NCBI GenBank assembly: GCA_913058265.1
Contig: CAJXPQ010000006.1
Coordinates: 1 to 64,000 of the forward strand
Direction of reading: 5' to 3'
Length of the DNA stretch: 64,000 nucleotides
From: an uncultured Oligoflexia bacterium
GTDB lineage: Bacteria; Bdellovibrionota; Bacteriovoracia; Bacteriovoracales; Bacteriovoracaceae
Within the stretch, counting starts at the first letter, position 1; each line of letters begins with the position of its first letter. The position numbers were made by a program, and so were the translations under genes. Shown here one piece after another: positions 1-10,909 of the stretch. The notes beneath the pieces are model-generated. The model saw only the letters and a list, made by a program, of their open reading frames with translations. It was not told the origin of the DNA and made no database searches.

Positions 1-820
<820 letters not shown>

Positions 821-1060
821 TTATTTGAATTGTAATCTCTTTTATTAATAGACTCATATGTTCGTTGCTATCTACGAATAGATAGCGTCTGGCTAAATGA
901 TTGGTAGTTCAACACCAACGTTAGTAGATTAATTCGCCTCACGACTAATAACCCATTTATTCAACTAACTACGCAACTCCAAAGAGTTGCATTATTGAAC
1001 AGGTTTCTTCTCATCTTTTCTACCTTCCAAAGAAGGTAAAACTGTTACTTATTATTCAAT

Positions 1061-1072
1061 TGTCAAAGATCT
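1061..1072 (-). promoter_or_regulatory. boxA-like antitermination element in rRNA leader
   Basis: Minus strand reads AGATCTTTGACAATTG, similar to boxA (TGCTCTTTAACA), in the 16S leader. Confidence 0.5.
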
Positions 1073-1159
1073 GTGTTTTAAGATTCCGACATGTTTAGCA
1101 TTGAGGAAATCTTAAGGCAATAGTTTTTTTTATATTTATAAAAAAATAAAGATCGAAAA

Positions 1160-1235
1160 TGGTGGAGATGACAGGAGTCGAACCTGCGACCCTCTGAATG
1201 CAAATCAGATGCTCTCCCAACTGAGCTACACCCCC
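1160..1235 (-). tRNA. tRNA-Ala (anticodon TGC)
   Basis: Minus strand GGGGGTGTAGCTCAGTTGGGAGAGCATCTGATTTGCAAATCAGAGGGTCGCAGGTTCGACTCCTGTCATCTCCACCA folds as a cloverleaf. Anticodon loop TTTGCAA, G3:U70 alanine identity pair, encoded CCA. Confidence 0.96.
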
Positions 1236-1268
1236 ACAAGGTATTCTCGATCTATATCGCGGATTGCT

Positions 1269-1297
1269 AATTTAGATAAATAGATTCTTGCTGTCAA
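1269..1297 (-). promoter_or_regulatory. sigma70-type promoter for tRNA-Ala/16S transcript
   Basis: Minus strand TTGACA-N17-TAAATT immediately upstream of tRNA-Ala. Confidence 0.65.
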
Positions 1298-1384
1298 CAG
1301 TATTTTTCAAGTTAATTCAATTATTTTGCATTTTCTCGAAAATAAAACATAATCATTAAAATATCATTAAATGGAGACTTTATT

Positions 1385-1918
1385 TTGTTTAAAAAATTAA
1401 CGATTTTATTGATCACCTTGGCGACTTTATCTGGCTGTTTTAAGCCCACAGAAAGTGATTTTGGGGAAGAGGTTTTAATTAAACAAAGTATGTCCTCAAA
1501 GGCACGGATAAAAACTGTTTACGGTGATATAATACTTCGTTTTTCTAAAGAAGCCCCCTCTACTGCACAGAGAGTACAGGAGTTAATTAAAAGTGGCTTT
1601 TATAATGGGCTCCTCTTCCATAGAGTTTCAAAGAATAACTTTATTCAGACCGGGGACCCTACAGGTACGGGAGAGGGAGGAACAGGCACTAAAATTAAAT
1701 CCGAGATTAATTCTAATTCTCACACTCTAGGCGCAGTATCCATGGCCATAGATGAGAATGACTCTAACTCTGCAGACTCACAGTTCTTTATTTGTCTCAA
1801 GGAGCTTCCTGAGCTCGATGAAAAATATACTGTTTTTGCTTATGTTGAATCTGGAATAGATATAGCTAAGAAAATCAGGAAGAATGACAAAATAATATTA
1901 CTAACACTGGAAGACTAG
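1385..1918 (+). CDS. Cyclophilin-type peptidyl-prolyl cis-trans isomerase, predicted lipoprotein
   Basis: Lipobox LSGC; cyclophilin motifs GLLFHRVSKNNFIQTGDPTGTGEGG and DSQFFICL. TTG start. Confidence 0.9.
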   Translation: MFKKLTILLITLATLSGCFKPTESDFGEEVLIKQSMSSKARIKTVYGDIILRFSKEAPSTAQRVQELIKSGFYNGLLFHRVSKNNFIQTGDPTGTGEGGTGTKIKSEINSNSHTLGAVSMAIDENDSNSADSQFFICLKELPELDEKYTVFAYVESGIDIAKKIRKNDKIILLTLED

Positions 1919-1924
1919 TCCAAT

Positions 1925-3229
1925 TTAAATAGACTTAATCCAAATAAAAACTTTGCTCGTATTTGAAGGTCCGTTAAATACAGTTTTACTCTCGAGAATT
2001 GTCGACTGTTTCTCAAAAGATGAGACTTTAGACAGAAACTCTTTCAGGTTAGGAATCGGAACAAAAAGATTAAAGTAAATTCCCCCAGGTATCTGTGTCC
2101 CTGGTTTCACATTATCCACCTGAGAAACTTTAAACTTTTCTAAAATTCTAATTAGATCTTTCTTGGTTTGGGTTGGGTTCACTGATGTCATCATCACACG
2201 GTATGCTTTACGTCGACCATAGCGCATATTTCGATAGCCACCCTTCTTAACTTCTTCGTAGTCTGATTTTTCAAGATCTGCGACACCAAAATCTCTTGGC
2301 AGAGTATCAAGAGAAGTTAGGACAACATCAGATTCAACTTCAAAACGCTGCACCTCTTTTATATCATTAAATATTTTCTGGGCTTCAATCTTTTCAAGCT
2401 CCGCAAGTTTTTCAGATTCAAGCCTTAATTCGTTATCCGTGATAGAAGATTCTTTAGTAAAGGGTAAATTTGTATCAAGCCAAAAAAAGTTTGGTTCGAA
2501 TAAGGAGATTTTTTCGATCAAATAGCCATCGTACCACTTACTTCCAACCTTTACGGCAAAAATTAATATTGCTCCAATAAAAAATAACAGTACTAACTCT
2601 TGAACGAACTTTAACTGCCTACCTATAAACTTTTTATCTTGAAGAGTCGTCCTTAGTGGTACTTTTTTATGATTTAGATCTTCTAATTTCTTTAGTATTT
2701 TACTCCAGTCAGAATAAAGAGTTACCTCCATACCAATCATCACTTCCTCAGCAAGACTTCCTTGAATTAAATCCTTACCAGGCAAGTACTCTAGAAAGTC
2801 TGCATACATGAGCTCTAAATTTTCAGATAAAACGTTTCCGTTATGTAGTCTCTCATTAAAAACTTCTTCAAGGTGCGGTGCCGTTTCGATAAAAAAATCT
2901 CTTAATATTATAGAGGTTTCAGCGAAGTGAGTATTTACAAGTACAGATAACTCTCGAACTGTTAGATCTTTATTTATATAGATATAGCAAATCAGCTTAG
3001 ACCTTATCCACTTAAACCAGGCTAAAAGAGGACCCTCGGTTACCATCGCCTCAACAAGCTTCAGAGTTTTAAACTGATCTTCGACACCAGTGTCGTTTTG
3101 AAATATAAGACTCCAGACCTTATTAAAGTCATCAACAAAACGACCTTCCCAGGAGATACTAACTAAATTCAGTCTTAGCCATCGCCTAAAGTCAGTCTGA
3201 TCAATTTCGGTAAGTATTAAGTTATCCAT
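1925..3229 (-). CDS. Hypothetical protein with a central transmembrane helix
   Basis: Intact 434 aa ORF; hydrophobic segment LVLLFFIGAILIFAVKV in mid-protein; no recognised family. Confidence 0.7.
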   Translation of the reverse strand: MDNLILTEIDQTDFRRWLRLNLVSISWEGRFVDDFNKVWSLIFQNDTGVEDQFKTLKLVEAMVTEGPLLAWFKWIRSKLICYIYINKDLTVRELSVLVNTHFAETSIILRDFFIETAPHLEEVFNERLHNGNVLSENLELMYADFLEYLPGKDLIQGSLAEEVMIGMEVTLYSDWSKILKKLEDLNHKKVPLRTTLQDKKFIGRQLKFVQELVLLFFIGAILIFAVKVGSKWYDGYLIEKISLFEPNFFWLDTNLPFTKESSITDNELRLESEKLAELEKIEAQKIFNDIKEVQRFEVESDVVLTSLDTLPRDFGVADLEKSDYEEVKKGGYRNMRYGRRKAYRVMMTSVNPTQTKKDLIRILEKFKVSQVDNVKPGTQIPGGIYFNLFVPIPNLKEFLSKVSSFEKQSTILESKTVFNGPSNTSKVFIWIKSI

Positions 3230-3420
3230 AGGTAATAAAGATTATACTCAATAAAGATGTTTTTAAATCAATTTTATCAATAATATTCAATTATTAGACC
3301 ATTTAAAGCAGGTACTTTTATAAATAAACGATATTTTTACCTAGTATTGTAAGCAGTACCCTAGATAGATTATTATATATATTGATGTAACTAGAACATC
3401 AAATAGTTCAAGGAAGCCCT

Positions 3421-3840
3421 ATGGATGGAGTAAAACAGCAAATTCGAGCACGACAAGAGGAATCTCTTGATAAAAAGCATATCTATGAGATGAAAAAAGC
3501 TCGGAGACAAATGCGATCTGAACTCGACAAGTTGAGCACCCAGAGTAAGTCCTCAGTTAGCCAACTTAAAAAAAATTACGATAGTAAAATGCTGGAAGAG
3601 AAAAACCAGCTTGAAATTAAGTTATCGAATATTAGAAAGAAAAATAATGAAATAATCAAACTTGAAGAAAATAAGTTTAAGAAGCTAGTTGAAGATAACA
3701 AGGCCACTCATTCTGAAAAATTAGATGAAATTACAGAGTCCCAAAATAGCGAGATTGAGAAACAACAAAATGATCACAAAACTTATATGGAAACAGCACA
3801 AACCAAGTTTCAAACTGAAAAAGCAAAGTTTGAAGCGTAA
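3421..3840 (+). CDS. Charged coiled-coil protein, hypothetical
   Basis: 139 aa, Lys/Glu-rich heptad-like sequence; stop 34 nt before the next gene. Confidence 0.7.
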   Translation: MDGVKQQIRARQEESLDKKHIYEMKKARRQMRSELDKLSTQSKSSVSQLKKNYDSKMLEEKNQLEIKLSNIRKKNNEIIKLEENKFKKLVEDNKATHSEKLDEITESQNSEIEKQQNDHKTYMETAQTKFQTEKAKFEA

Positions 3841-3873
3841 CAAGCAGTAATATAAGAATTCAAGGAGCAATAC

Positions 3874-4299
3874 ATGTCAGATACAGCAGAGGAAGGAATC
3901 TTTATAAATGGACGTCAGCAAATTATAGAGATGCTTCAATTCATGAACGAATCAGAAAGAAAAAAGCTTCTTGATAATGTTAGACTTAGAAATGCCGTTA
4001 TGGCGAGAGAACTTTCAGAGCAAAGTTTTTCATTTAAAGACCTGGGAAAGTTACCGCAGAACTTCTTAGGAAAAATTCTATCGCAAGTAAATCCGGCAAT
4101 AGTTGGTCTTGCAATATATGACGAAAGTGCAGAAATTCAGAGATATGCATTAAATTGTATTCCAAGAGAAAGTGCTGAGGCAGCGTTTAAAATAATGTCT
4201 CAGAACTTAAACGGTAAAAAGCAGGAGTGCAAACGTGCAAAAGATAACATTATTAGACTTGCAATTGATCTAAGTCGAAAGCATGAAGTTAATATTTAA
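3874..4299 (+). CDS. Stand-alone FliG-domain-like protein
   Basis: FSFKDLGKLPQNFLGKILSQVNPAIVGLAIYDESAEIQRYALNCIPRESAEAAFKIM resembles FliG middle/C-terminal armadillo-like repeats. Confidence 0.6.
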   Translation: MSDTAEEGIFINGRQQIIEMLQFMNESERKKLLDNVRLRNAVMARELSEQSFSFKDLGKLPQNFLGKILSQVNPAIVGLAIYDESAEIQRYALNCIPRESAEAAFKIMSQNLNGKKQECKRAKDNIIRLAIDLSRKHEVNI

Positions 4300-4748
4300 G
4301 TAATAGACTTTCTCAACATTTTTTCTTCTTGCTCTGTAAGACTTACTCCACCAAAAAGTTTATCATCTAAGATTTTATGTTCCCCGATGATATCAATCGT
4401 CTTCATGAGCCTACCCGATATTTCACCAAATAAATTTCCAACCCACGCTGGAGACTCCTTTATAAAGTTTTGAACTGTCTCAACTGGAATCTTAACGGCA
4501 GTGGTATTTTCAAGTACAACGGCTGAATAGTTACTAGGAGCTCCTGTGAAGGTACAATCCTCACCTACAAGCCCATCACCATCAATCAATGAAATTGGAT
4601 AAATACGGTCAGATGACATCGTAAATGTGGCGACCTTTCCTCGACGAATAAGGTACACAAAGTCTGTAGCTTTACCTTCGAAAACTAAGACATCGCCTGA
4701 AGCAAAGTTTTGCTCTTCAAAAGTGTCATCTGTTGATAATAAATTCAT
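4296..4748 (-). CDS. Cyclic nucleotide-binding domain protein
   Basis: cNMP-binding beta-roll pattern: FASGDVLVFEGKATDFVYLIRRGKVATF...LIDGDGLVGEDCTF. Confidence 0.8.
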   Translation of the reverse strand: MNLLSTDDTFEEQNFASGDVLVFEGKATDFVYLIRRGKVATFTMSSDRIYPISLIDGDGLVGEDCTFTGAPSNYSAVVLENTTAVKIPVETVQNFIKESPAWVGNLFGEISGRLMKTIDIIGEHKILDDKLFGGVSLTEQEEKMLRKSIT

Positions 4749-5652
4749 CTTTTATCTCTCCCAATAATAAAGTTCCGTAGCGTAACCCGTATGTGGATAT
4801 ATATATCTGATTATTGCCAACTTTTTCCATAATAGCCATAGCAAGATCGATTCCAGAATGTATTGTTTGTGAACGCTTCCCTAAAAAAGGGTATATAATA
4901 AGCATTTCTTCTACAGTTTTATCCATATGTCTTTCGTGTAAATCTTTTAAACTCTCTATTTTGAACTCTAGTCCATTAACATCTTTTTCTTTAAAATCCT
5001 TATGACCTAAATAAATACTACCAACAGAAGTCATAGTACCTGCGACACAATAAAGTTTAGAAGTATGAACCTTTTCTAGGCTTTCACTATAGTTATCAAA
5101 GATTTCGGACAGTTTCTCATCCAGAACACCGCTAGACTTCCAATTGTTCCAACGAACTGCACCAATGGGCATAGAAAAAGAGTGAAGTATTTTTTTGGTT
5201 TTAGTATCGACCTTAATTAGTTCAGTTGATGCTCCACCGATATCCATAATAGAAATTTGTTCGTCCTGAATCTGTGAATCAAAAAGAATCCCGGCGGTAG
5301 AGTAATAAGCTTCCCCCTCACCTGTTAGCACTGTTATATTAAGACCTAGCTCATTGTTTACCTTTGCAATGAAATCTGGAGCATTATTAGCAACTCGAGT
5401 TGCCTCTGTTGCGGTAACAACAACATCACATGGATTTATATGGTGTTTTATACACAGATCGACATAGGAACTTAGCACATTAAAAGAGTCATTCATTGAC
5501 TCCAATAAAAATTCGCCATTTTTGTCAAGATCTCTTCCAAGACCTGTGACATTTGCTTCGTTCTCTAGGACTAAGATATTTTCTTTATCGACTTCTCCAA
5601 TAAGTAGTAAGATTGAGTTCGACCCAATATCAATTGATGCTATTTTTTTCAC
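4726..5652 (-). CDS. Ppx/GppA family phosphatase
   Basis: N-terminal IDIGSNSILLLI, later MDIGGASTELI; ASKHA fold motifs. GTG start. Confidence 0.88.
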   Translation of the reverse strand: MKKIASIDIGSNSILLLIGEVDKENILVLENEANVTGLGRDLDKNGEFLLESMNDSFNVLSSYVDLCIKHHINPCDVVVTATEATRVANNAPDFIAKVNNELGLNITVLTGEGEAYYSTAGILFDSQIQDEQISIMDIGGASTELIKVDTKTKKILHSFSMPIGAVRWNNWKSSGVLDEKLSEIFDNYSESLEKVHTSKLYCVAGTMTSVGSIYLGHKDFKEKDVNGLEFKIESLKDLHERHMDKTVEEMLIIYPFLGKRSQTIHSGIDLAMAIMEKVGNNQIYISTYGLRYGTLLLGEIKDEFIINR

Positions 5653-6692
5653 TATACAATTTCTCCAAGAGATTCTTTGTAGTTTCCTTTAGCAATTCCC
5701 TTCTCGCTAATAATTCCAGTAATAAGTTCTCCGTCAGTTATATCAAAGCTTGGATTATATGCGGTAGACTTTTTGGGAGCAATCCTAAGCCCCTTATACT
5801 CAAGAATTTCTAGCTCATCCCTTAGTTCTATATCTATTCCCTCTCCATTATTTGTCTCCATATCAAAAGATGATGATGGCGCCACAATATAAAATGGAAT
5901 TCCATAATGTTTAGCAATAATAGCAAGGTTAGATGTACCGACTTTATTTGCAGTATCTCCACTTGCAACAATACGATCAGCACCAGTAAAAATAGCATCG
6001 ACAAGACCATTTTTCATTAAGTAAGAAGCTGCGCCCTCAACCACTATTTTGTGATTAATCCCAAGCTTATCTAGTTCATATGCTGTGAGCCTACTCCCCT
6101 GAAGATATGGCCTCGTTTCATCAACCCAAACATTTTCAATTTTATCTTTTTCACCAAGATTTTGAACAACACCCAAAGCAGTACCTATACTTCCACAAGC
6201 TAAAAAACCTGTATTACAATGGGTTAAAACGCTATACTTCTTAAGGCCAAGAGTTTCATCAAGATCCTTCTCTGCAAATTCGGCCATTGATCTATTTTTT
6301 GATTCAGACTCTTGGATTTGTAGATCTCCAAAAGCAACAATCTTTTGGTAAATACTCTCTCGTTCACTTAGATAATCACTAACAAGACTTACAACTCTAT
6401 TAACTTCAAATGCTAAGTTAACGGCGGTTGGTCTTGCAGACTTAAGAAAGTTGGCAGCCTTTTCTAAATCTTCCCTGCTAAAGTCAGGATTAGCTTTAAT
6501 CCAAAGCGCCATAGCATATATAGCAGTAAAGCCTATACAAGGGGCCCCTCTCACAACCATATCTCTGATGGCATCATGTCCACCTTCGAGGTCATTAAAC
6601 TCTAGGTAGATTTCTTCCAACGGAAGCTTCCTCTGGTCAACTAATGTTAAGATGCCTTCATTAAACTGTATTGCACTAAACTTTTCTTTCAT
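5652..6692 (-). CDS. mtnA: S-methyl-5-thioribose-1-phosphate isomerase
   Basis: VVRGAPCIGFTAIYAMAL, HCNTGFLACGSIGTALG, VDETRPYLQGSRLTAYEL, FTGADRIVASGDTANKVGT motifs of MtnA. Confidence 0.93.
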   Translation of the reverse strand: MKEKFSAIQFNEGILTLVDQRKLPLEEIYLEFNDLEGGHDAIRDMVVRGAPCIGFTAIYAMALWIKANPDFSREDLEKAANFLKSARPTAVNLAFEVNRVVSLVSDYLSERESIYQKIVAFGDLQIQESESKNRSMAEFAEKDLDETLGLKKYSVLTHCNTGFLACGSIGTALGVVQNLGEKDKIENVWVDETRPYLQGSRLTAYELDKLGINHKIVVEGAASYLMKNGLVDAIFTGADRIVASGDTANKVGTSNLAIIAKHYGIPFYIVAPSSSFDMETNNGEGIDIELRDELEILEYKGLRIAPKKSTAYNPSFDITDGELITGIISEKGIAKGNYKESLGEIV

Positions 6693-6715
6693 AATCTTCC
6701 TATTTTACTATTTTG

Positions 6716-8674
6716 TTATTTTTTATTTTTCATATCAGGCTTTAATCTCAAACCAAACCCAGAGTAACTGAAATCTAATTTTTCTTTTTTCGTTCTTAAA
6801 CTACCACTAACATTAGATAGACCATTGTTTTTTAGACTAACTAAACCGTCTAATTTTAAAAAGTACTTTTCATTCTCACCGACAACTACTAATTCATTAA
6901 TATTAACCATTTCATCATCATTAGATGCACTTAGTATTAATTTTGAAAATTTTCTATCAATGTCTGATGTATATGGAATACTATCTATATTAGGAACTGT
7001 TTCAATATAATAATTAAAAAGCGTAGAAAGGCTCATTGCGACGGTATTACCATCATTTATATTCAGATTGATTTTTAGATTTTCTAAGTTTTTTTCACGT
7101 AAAGAAATATCAAGCTGACCGCTTAAAGTTCCTGATAAATCATTTATATGTGGGGGATAAAACATATTTATGAAGTTTGAATTAACTTTCTTAAAAGTGA
7201 ATGTATATTTTTCAGATTGCTTATTGGATACAGATAATGGATAAGTCACATTACTCTCAATTTTTCCATCATCAGCAAAGAGAACTTTGATATTATTAAA
7301 CTTTAATGTATTCTCGCTCAACTCAAGCTGACCATCGAAGTTTAAAGAAGTTTCATCAAGCTTTAAATTAGAAAATTTAAAGTCAAGATTAGCACTTTTA
7401 TCTAAATATAAATTCTTAGGTTCCTCAGGCAGAGTAATTTCTTCATGCTCCCAGGCCATAATTTTACGTACATCGTAACGGGACAACTCCTGATTAACAC
7501 ATATTATATCGCCTGAAGTCTTTACCTTACTCGACACTGATTTTTTCTTTCCATAAACAAAATCACATTTACCTCCAAGATAATCAAGTACGGAAGTAAT
7601 GAAGAATTGATTTTCTCTATATTGCCCCTTTATCTTCCCACGAGCCCTTTCAAAAGGACCCAAGTTAACTTGTATGGCCTGAGTAGATTCGAAGTGAAGA
7701 TCTTGAGTAATTTTATTGTTTAAGATTGATAGGGATCCCTTAATATTAAACTCTGTTTCATTAAAATCCACAAAACTTAACTGGTGAATGAGTTCAGGAA
7801 CATACTTCTCTAATTCAATGAAGGGCATGCTAGCAGTAATATCATCAACATGGAGTATATTTTTTAAAACTTTAATCTGAAAAGTAGATGTAAAATGATT
7901 TCCTGAGTTCAGACTCGTCTTTAGAATCATTTCATCAAGATTTCCAGAAAGTACTGTTGCACCCTTAAGCTTAATGCCCTTTTCTCCTATGTTAAAGTTA
8001 TTTAATTTAAAAGAAAAACGGCTTTCGAGTCTATGTTCTTCAATCATTCGCCTTAAATTAAACTCTCCGATAGCATGAATTGCGCCAAGATTTTCTTTAT
8101 ATTTGAAATCTGAAATAATTGCTTCAAAAACGGTATTTTGCCTAAGTGATAAATTTTTAAGTTTAAGTTTTTTGATGAAGGTAGGCTTTTCCTCATTATT
8201 TTCATCGTTGTGAATGGTCACGTTTTTCAAGTAAAAATTTAGTTTGGATTTACCAAACAAACTTGGCACATTAAAACTTAATTCGCTCTGACCTTCCTTC
8301 ACTAAGTCTCTCCACCTATTTTCATTGGCAAGTATATTTATACCTGAGAGCTTAGTATCAAGTTTACCCTCACTACTTATCAAGGTCCAATATGACATCT
8401 CAACTCGCACCTTATCAACAAGTAAGAGCTCTACTCCATCAACTGAATTAAGTTGAACCTTGTTTACTGTAAAGGCAAGATGAGTTCCTAAATGATAATT
8501 GAGATCTTTTATCTCAAGCCTAGATGATGGCATTAAATGCTTGGTCACTTTATGAATTTTATCATTAATAACATTAATATCGATTATATAGTTTAGGTAA
8601 AGCCCACTTAGAATAATAAACACTAATACCAAAGCAAGTGTCGAAAAAATTTTAACGAAATTCTCTTTTTGCAT
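6716..8674 (-). CDS. AsmA-like / membrane-anchored hypothetical protein
   Basis: N-terminal TM helix followed by long beta-rich sequence resembling AsmA/DUF748-type proteins. ATG directly abuts the upstream helicase stop. Confidence 0.55.
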   Translation of the reverse strand: MQKENFVKIFSTLALVLVFIILSGLYLNYIIDINVINDKIHKVTKHLMPSSRLEIKDLNYHLGTHLAFTVNKVQLNSVDGVELLLVDKVRVEMSYWTLISSEGKLDTKLSGINILANENRWRDLVKEGQSELSFNVPSLFGKSKLNFYLKNVTIHNDENNEEKPTFIKKLKLKNLSLRQNTVFEAIISDFKYKENLGAIHAIGEFNLRRMIEEHRLESRFSFKLNNFNIGEKGIKLKGATVLSGNLDEMILKTSLNSGNHFTSTFQIKVLKNILHVDDITASMPFIELEKYVPELIHQLSFVDFNETEFNIKGSLSILNNKITQDLHFESTQAIQVNLGPFERARGKIKGQYRENQFFITSVLDYLGGKCDFVYGKKKSVSSKVKTSGDIICVNQELSRYDVRKIMAWEHEEITLPEEPKNLYLDKSANLDFKFSNLKLDETSLNFDGQLELSENTLKFNNIKVLFADDGKIESNVTYPLSVSNKQSEKYTFTFKKVNSNFINMFYPPHINDLSGTLSGQLDISLREKNLENLKINLNINDGNTVAMSLSTLFNYYIETVPNIDSIPYTSDIDRKFSKLILSASNDDEMVNINELVVVGENEKYFLKLDGLVSLKNNGLSNVSGSLRTKKEKLDFSYSGFGLRLKPDMKNKK

Positions 8675-10909
8675 TTAGCACTTCTCCAATGGTGCAAATT
8701 TCACTAGAAACTTTTTACGGGCTCCATCTTTGAACTTGATAACAACCTTCTCATCTTCACCAAAGCCTTCAGCATCTAAAACTAATCCCTCTCCATAGAG
8801 CTTATGCATAAGACTTGTTCCCTTAGGAAACTTATACTCTATTCTGGCAGTAGACTGAACATAAGTAGTCTCTACAAAATCACTATGATCAGAATCCTGC
8901 GAAAATTCTTCCGAATAGTCGATACCATCTTTAATAGTATTCTTCTTTATGGATTGAGACTTTTTAACACCCTCCCACTCATAAAATTCTTCCGGTATCT
9001 CATCTATAAACCTTGAAGGTGAATTGAATCGGACCTGCCCCCAAAGCATTCTTGCCTGGGCAAAACATAGATGAAGTTTCTTCATAGCTCTAGTCATTGC
9101 CACATAGAAGAGTCTTCTCTCCTCTTCAATTCCATCATCTCCATCTTCCATACTTTGAAAAGATGGAAAGACTGTTTCTTCAAGCCCTACGACAAAAACA
9201 TAATGATACTCCAGTCCCTTTGAGCCATGAATTGTCATCATAGAGACTTCTTCAATTTGCTCGTCACCCTTGTTAGCATCAAGAGTTATCGTTTCCAAGA
9301 ATCCCACCATCGAGGGTTGATCTTCATATTCCTCATATTGTTTTATAGCTGTATAAAGTTCTTCAAGATTTTCAATTCTTCCCTGCGCCTCGTATGTTTT
9401 TTCAACTTCTAGAGCCTCTAGGTAACCAGACTCATTAAGTAGCTTTTCATAGACAACACTAGGTGTTTCCGTACTTGCCGCAAGCAACTTAGATTCATGA
9501 ATCATAGTTGCAAATGAGTTTAATCCACTTCTAATTTTTGCACTTAGTTTTAAGAATCGATATTCCTCTGGCTCATCAACAATCTTATTGATAATTTCCC
9601 AAAGAGAAAGATTCATCTTAATGGCTTCATCTTCAATTTTACGTAAAGATCTTGCACCAATCCCTCTTGTGGGTGTGTTGATTATTCTACTTATTGCTAA
9701 GGAGTCTTTATCGTTAACGACACACCTGATATACGCAAGCAAGTCTTTTACTTCCTTTCTCTCATAAAATTTAATACCTGCTACAACTTTATAAGCAACA
9801 TTACTTCTTCGTAACGCATCTTCTATTAAACGAGATTGAGCATTATTGCGATAAAAAATGGCGATCTCTTTAGGGCTTACATTTTTGGTTATGAGTTTTG
9901 TTATTTCTTTTGTTATGTACTCTGCTTCTTGTTTATCATCTGGACACTCTACAACTTTAATGGAGTCACCTTGGTCATTAGAAGTCCAAAGTTTTTTTCC
10001 CTTTCTCTGTGAATTCCTTGCTATAACACTTGAAGCTGCCTCAATAATATTTTTACTCGAGCGATAATTTTGCTCTAACTTTATCAGTTTTGCATCGGGA
10101 AAGATTTTTTCAAATTCTAATATATTTCTTATATCTGCTCCACGCCAAGAGTAGATTGACTGATCTTCATCACCAACAACACAGATGTTTTTTTTCTCTT
10201 CAGATAATAATCTTACGAGTCTAAATTGTGCTCTATTTGTATCTTGGTACTCATCTACCAATACATAGTGAAATCTTTTCTGGTAGCGCTCAATAACCTC
10301 AGGAAATTTTTCAAATAAATTCAGAACACCGGTAATTAAGCTTCCAAAATCAACTGCATTAGACTTATGTAACTCTGCCTCATACTCTTGATAAAACTGA
10401 AAGAACAAATCATCTTTATCTATATCGTCGTTTGCCTCTTCATCCGTACATCCAATATAATAACCAAGGTTTTTAAGGCCATCAATATAGTATAAGACCT
10501 CACTAGGATGAACTTCTTTAACACTGATGCCACGACGGCCAAGTATTGTTTTTACAATACTCTTAGACTCTGAAGTGTCATAAATTGTAAAATTTCGGCT
10601 TAGCCCCAAGTATTGTGCTTCATTACGAAGAACTCTTGCACAAAATGAATGAAACGTGGTGACCTGAATAGCTCCAAAATCGATATCATTATCTGCTGCA
10701 ATCCTCTCTCGCATCTCTCTAGCAGCTTTATTTGAGAAAGTTACAGCGAGAATTCTAAAAGGACTCACTTTTTTTTCATCGAGAAGATACTGAATTCTTG
10801 AAACGAGGGTTCTTGTTTTTCCTGATCCTGCACCGGCCAGTATCATGACAGGACCTTCTGTCTCAATAACTGCAAGTTTCTGATTTGGATTTAGATGTTC
10901 AAGGTTCAT
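8675..10909 (-). CDS. pcrA: UvrD/PcrA/Rep-family ATP-dependent DNA helicase
   Basis: LNPNQKLAVIETEGPVMILAGAGSGKTRTL, VDEYQDTNRAQ, GDEDQSIYSWRGAD, MTIHGSKGLEYHYVFVVGLEE. Confidence 0.95.
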   Translation of the reverse strand: MNLEHLNPNQKLAVIETEGPVMILAGAGSGKTRTLVSRIQYLLDEKKVSPFRILAVTFSNKAAREMRERIAADNDIDFGAIQVTTFHSFCARVLRNEAQYLGLSRNFTIYDTSESKSIVKTILGRRGISVKEVHPSEVLYYIDGLKNLGYYIGCTDEEANDDIDKDDLFFQFYQEYEAELHKSNAVDFGSLITGVLNLFEKFPEVIERYQKRFHYVLVDEYQDTNRAQFRLVRLLSEEKKNICVVGDEDQSIYSWRGADIRNILEFEKIFPDAKLIKLEQNYRSSKNIIEAASSVIARNSQRKGKKLWTSNDQGDSIKVVECPDDKQEAEYITKEITKLITKNVSPKEIAIFYRNNAQSRLIEDALRRSNVAYKVVAGIKFYERKEVKDLLAYIRCVVNDKDSLAISRIINTPTRGIGARSLRKIEDEAIKMNLSLWEIINKIVDEPEEYRFLKLSAKIRSGLNSFATMIHESKLLAASTETPSVVYEKLLNESGYLEALEVEKTYEAQGRIENLEELYTAIKQYEEYEDQPSMVGFLETITLDANKGDEQIEEVSMMTIHGSKGLEYHYVFVVGLEETVFPSFQSMEDGDDGIEEERRLFYVAMTRAMKKLHLCFAQARMLWGQVRFNSPSRFIDEIPEEFYEWEGVKKSQSIKKNTIKDGIDYSEEFSQDSDHSDFVETTYVQSTARIEYKFPKGTSLMHKLYGEGLVLDAEGFGEDEKVVIKFKDGARKKFLVKFAPLEKC

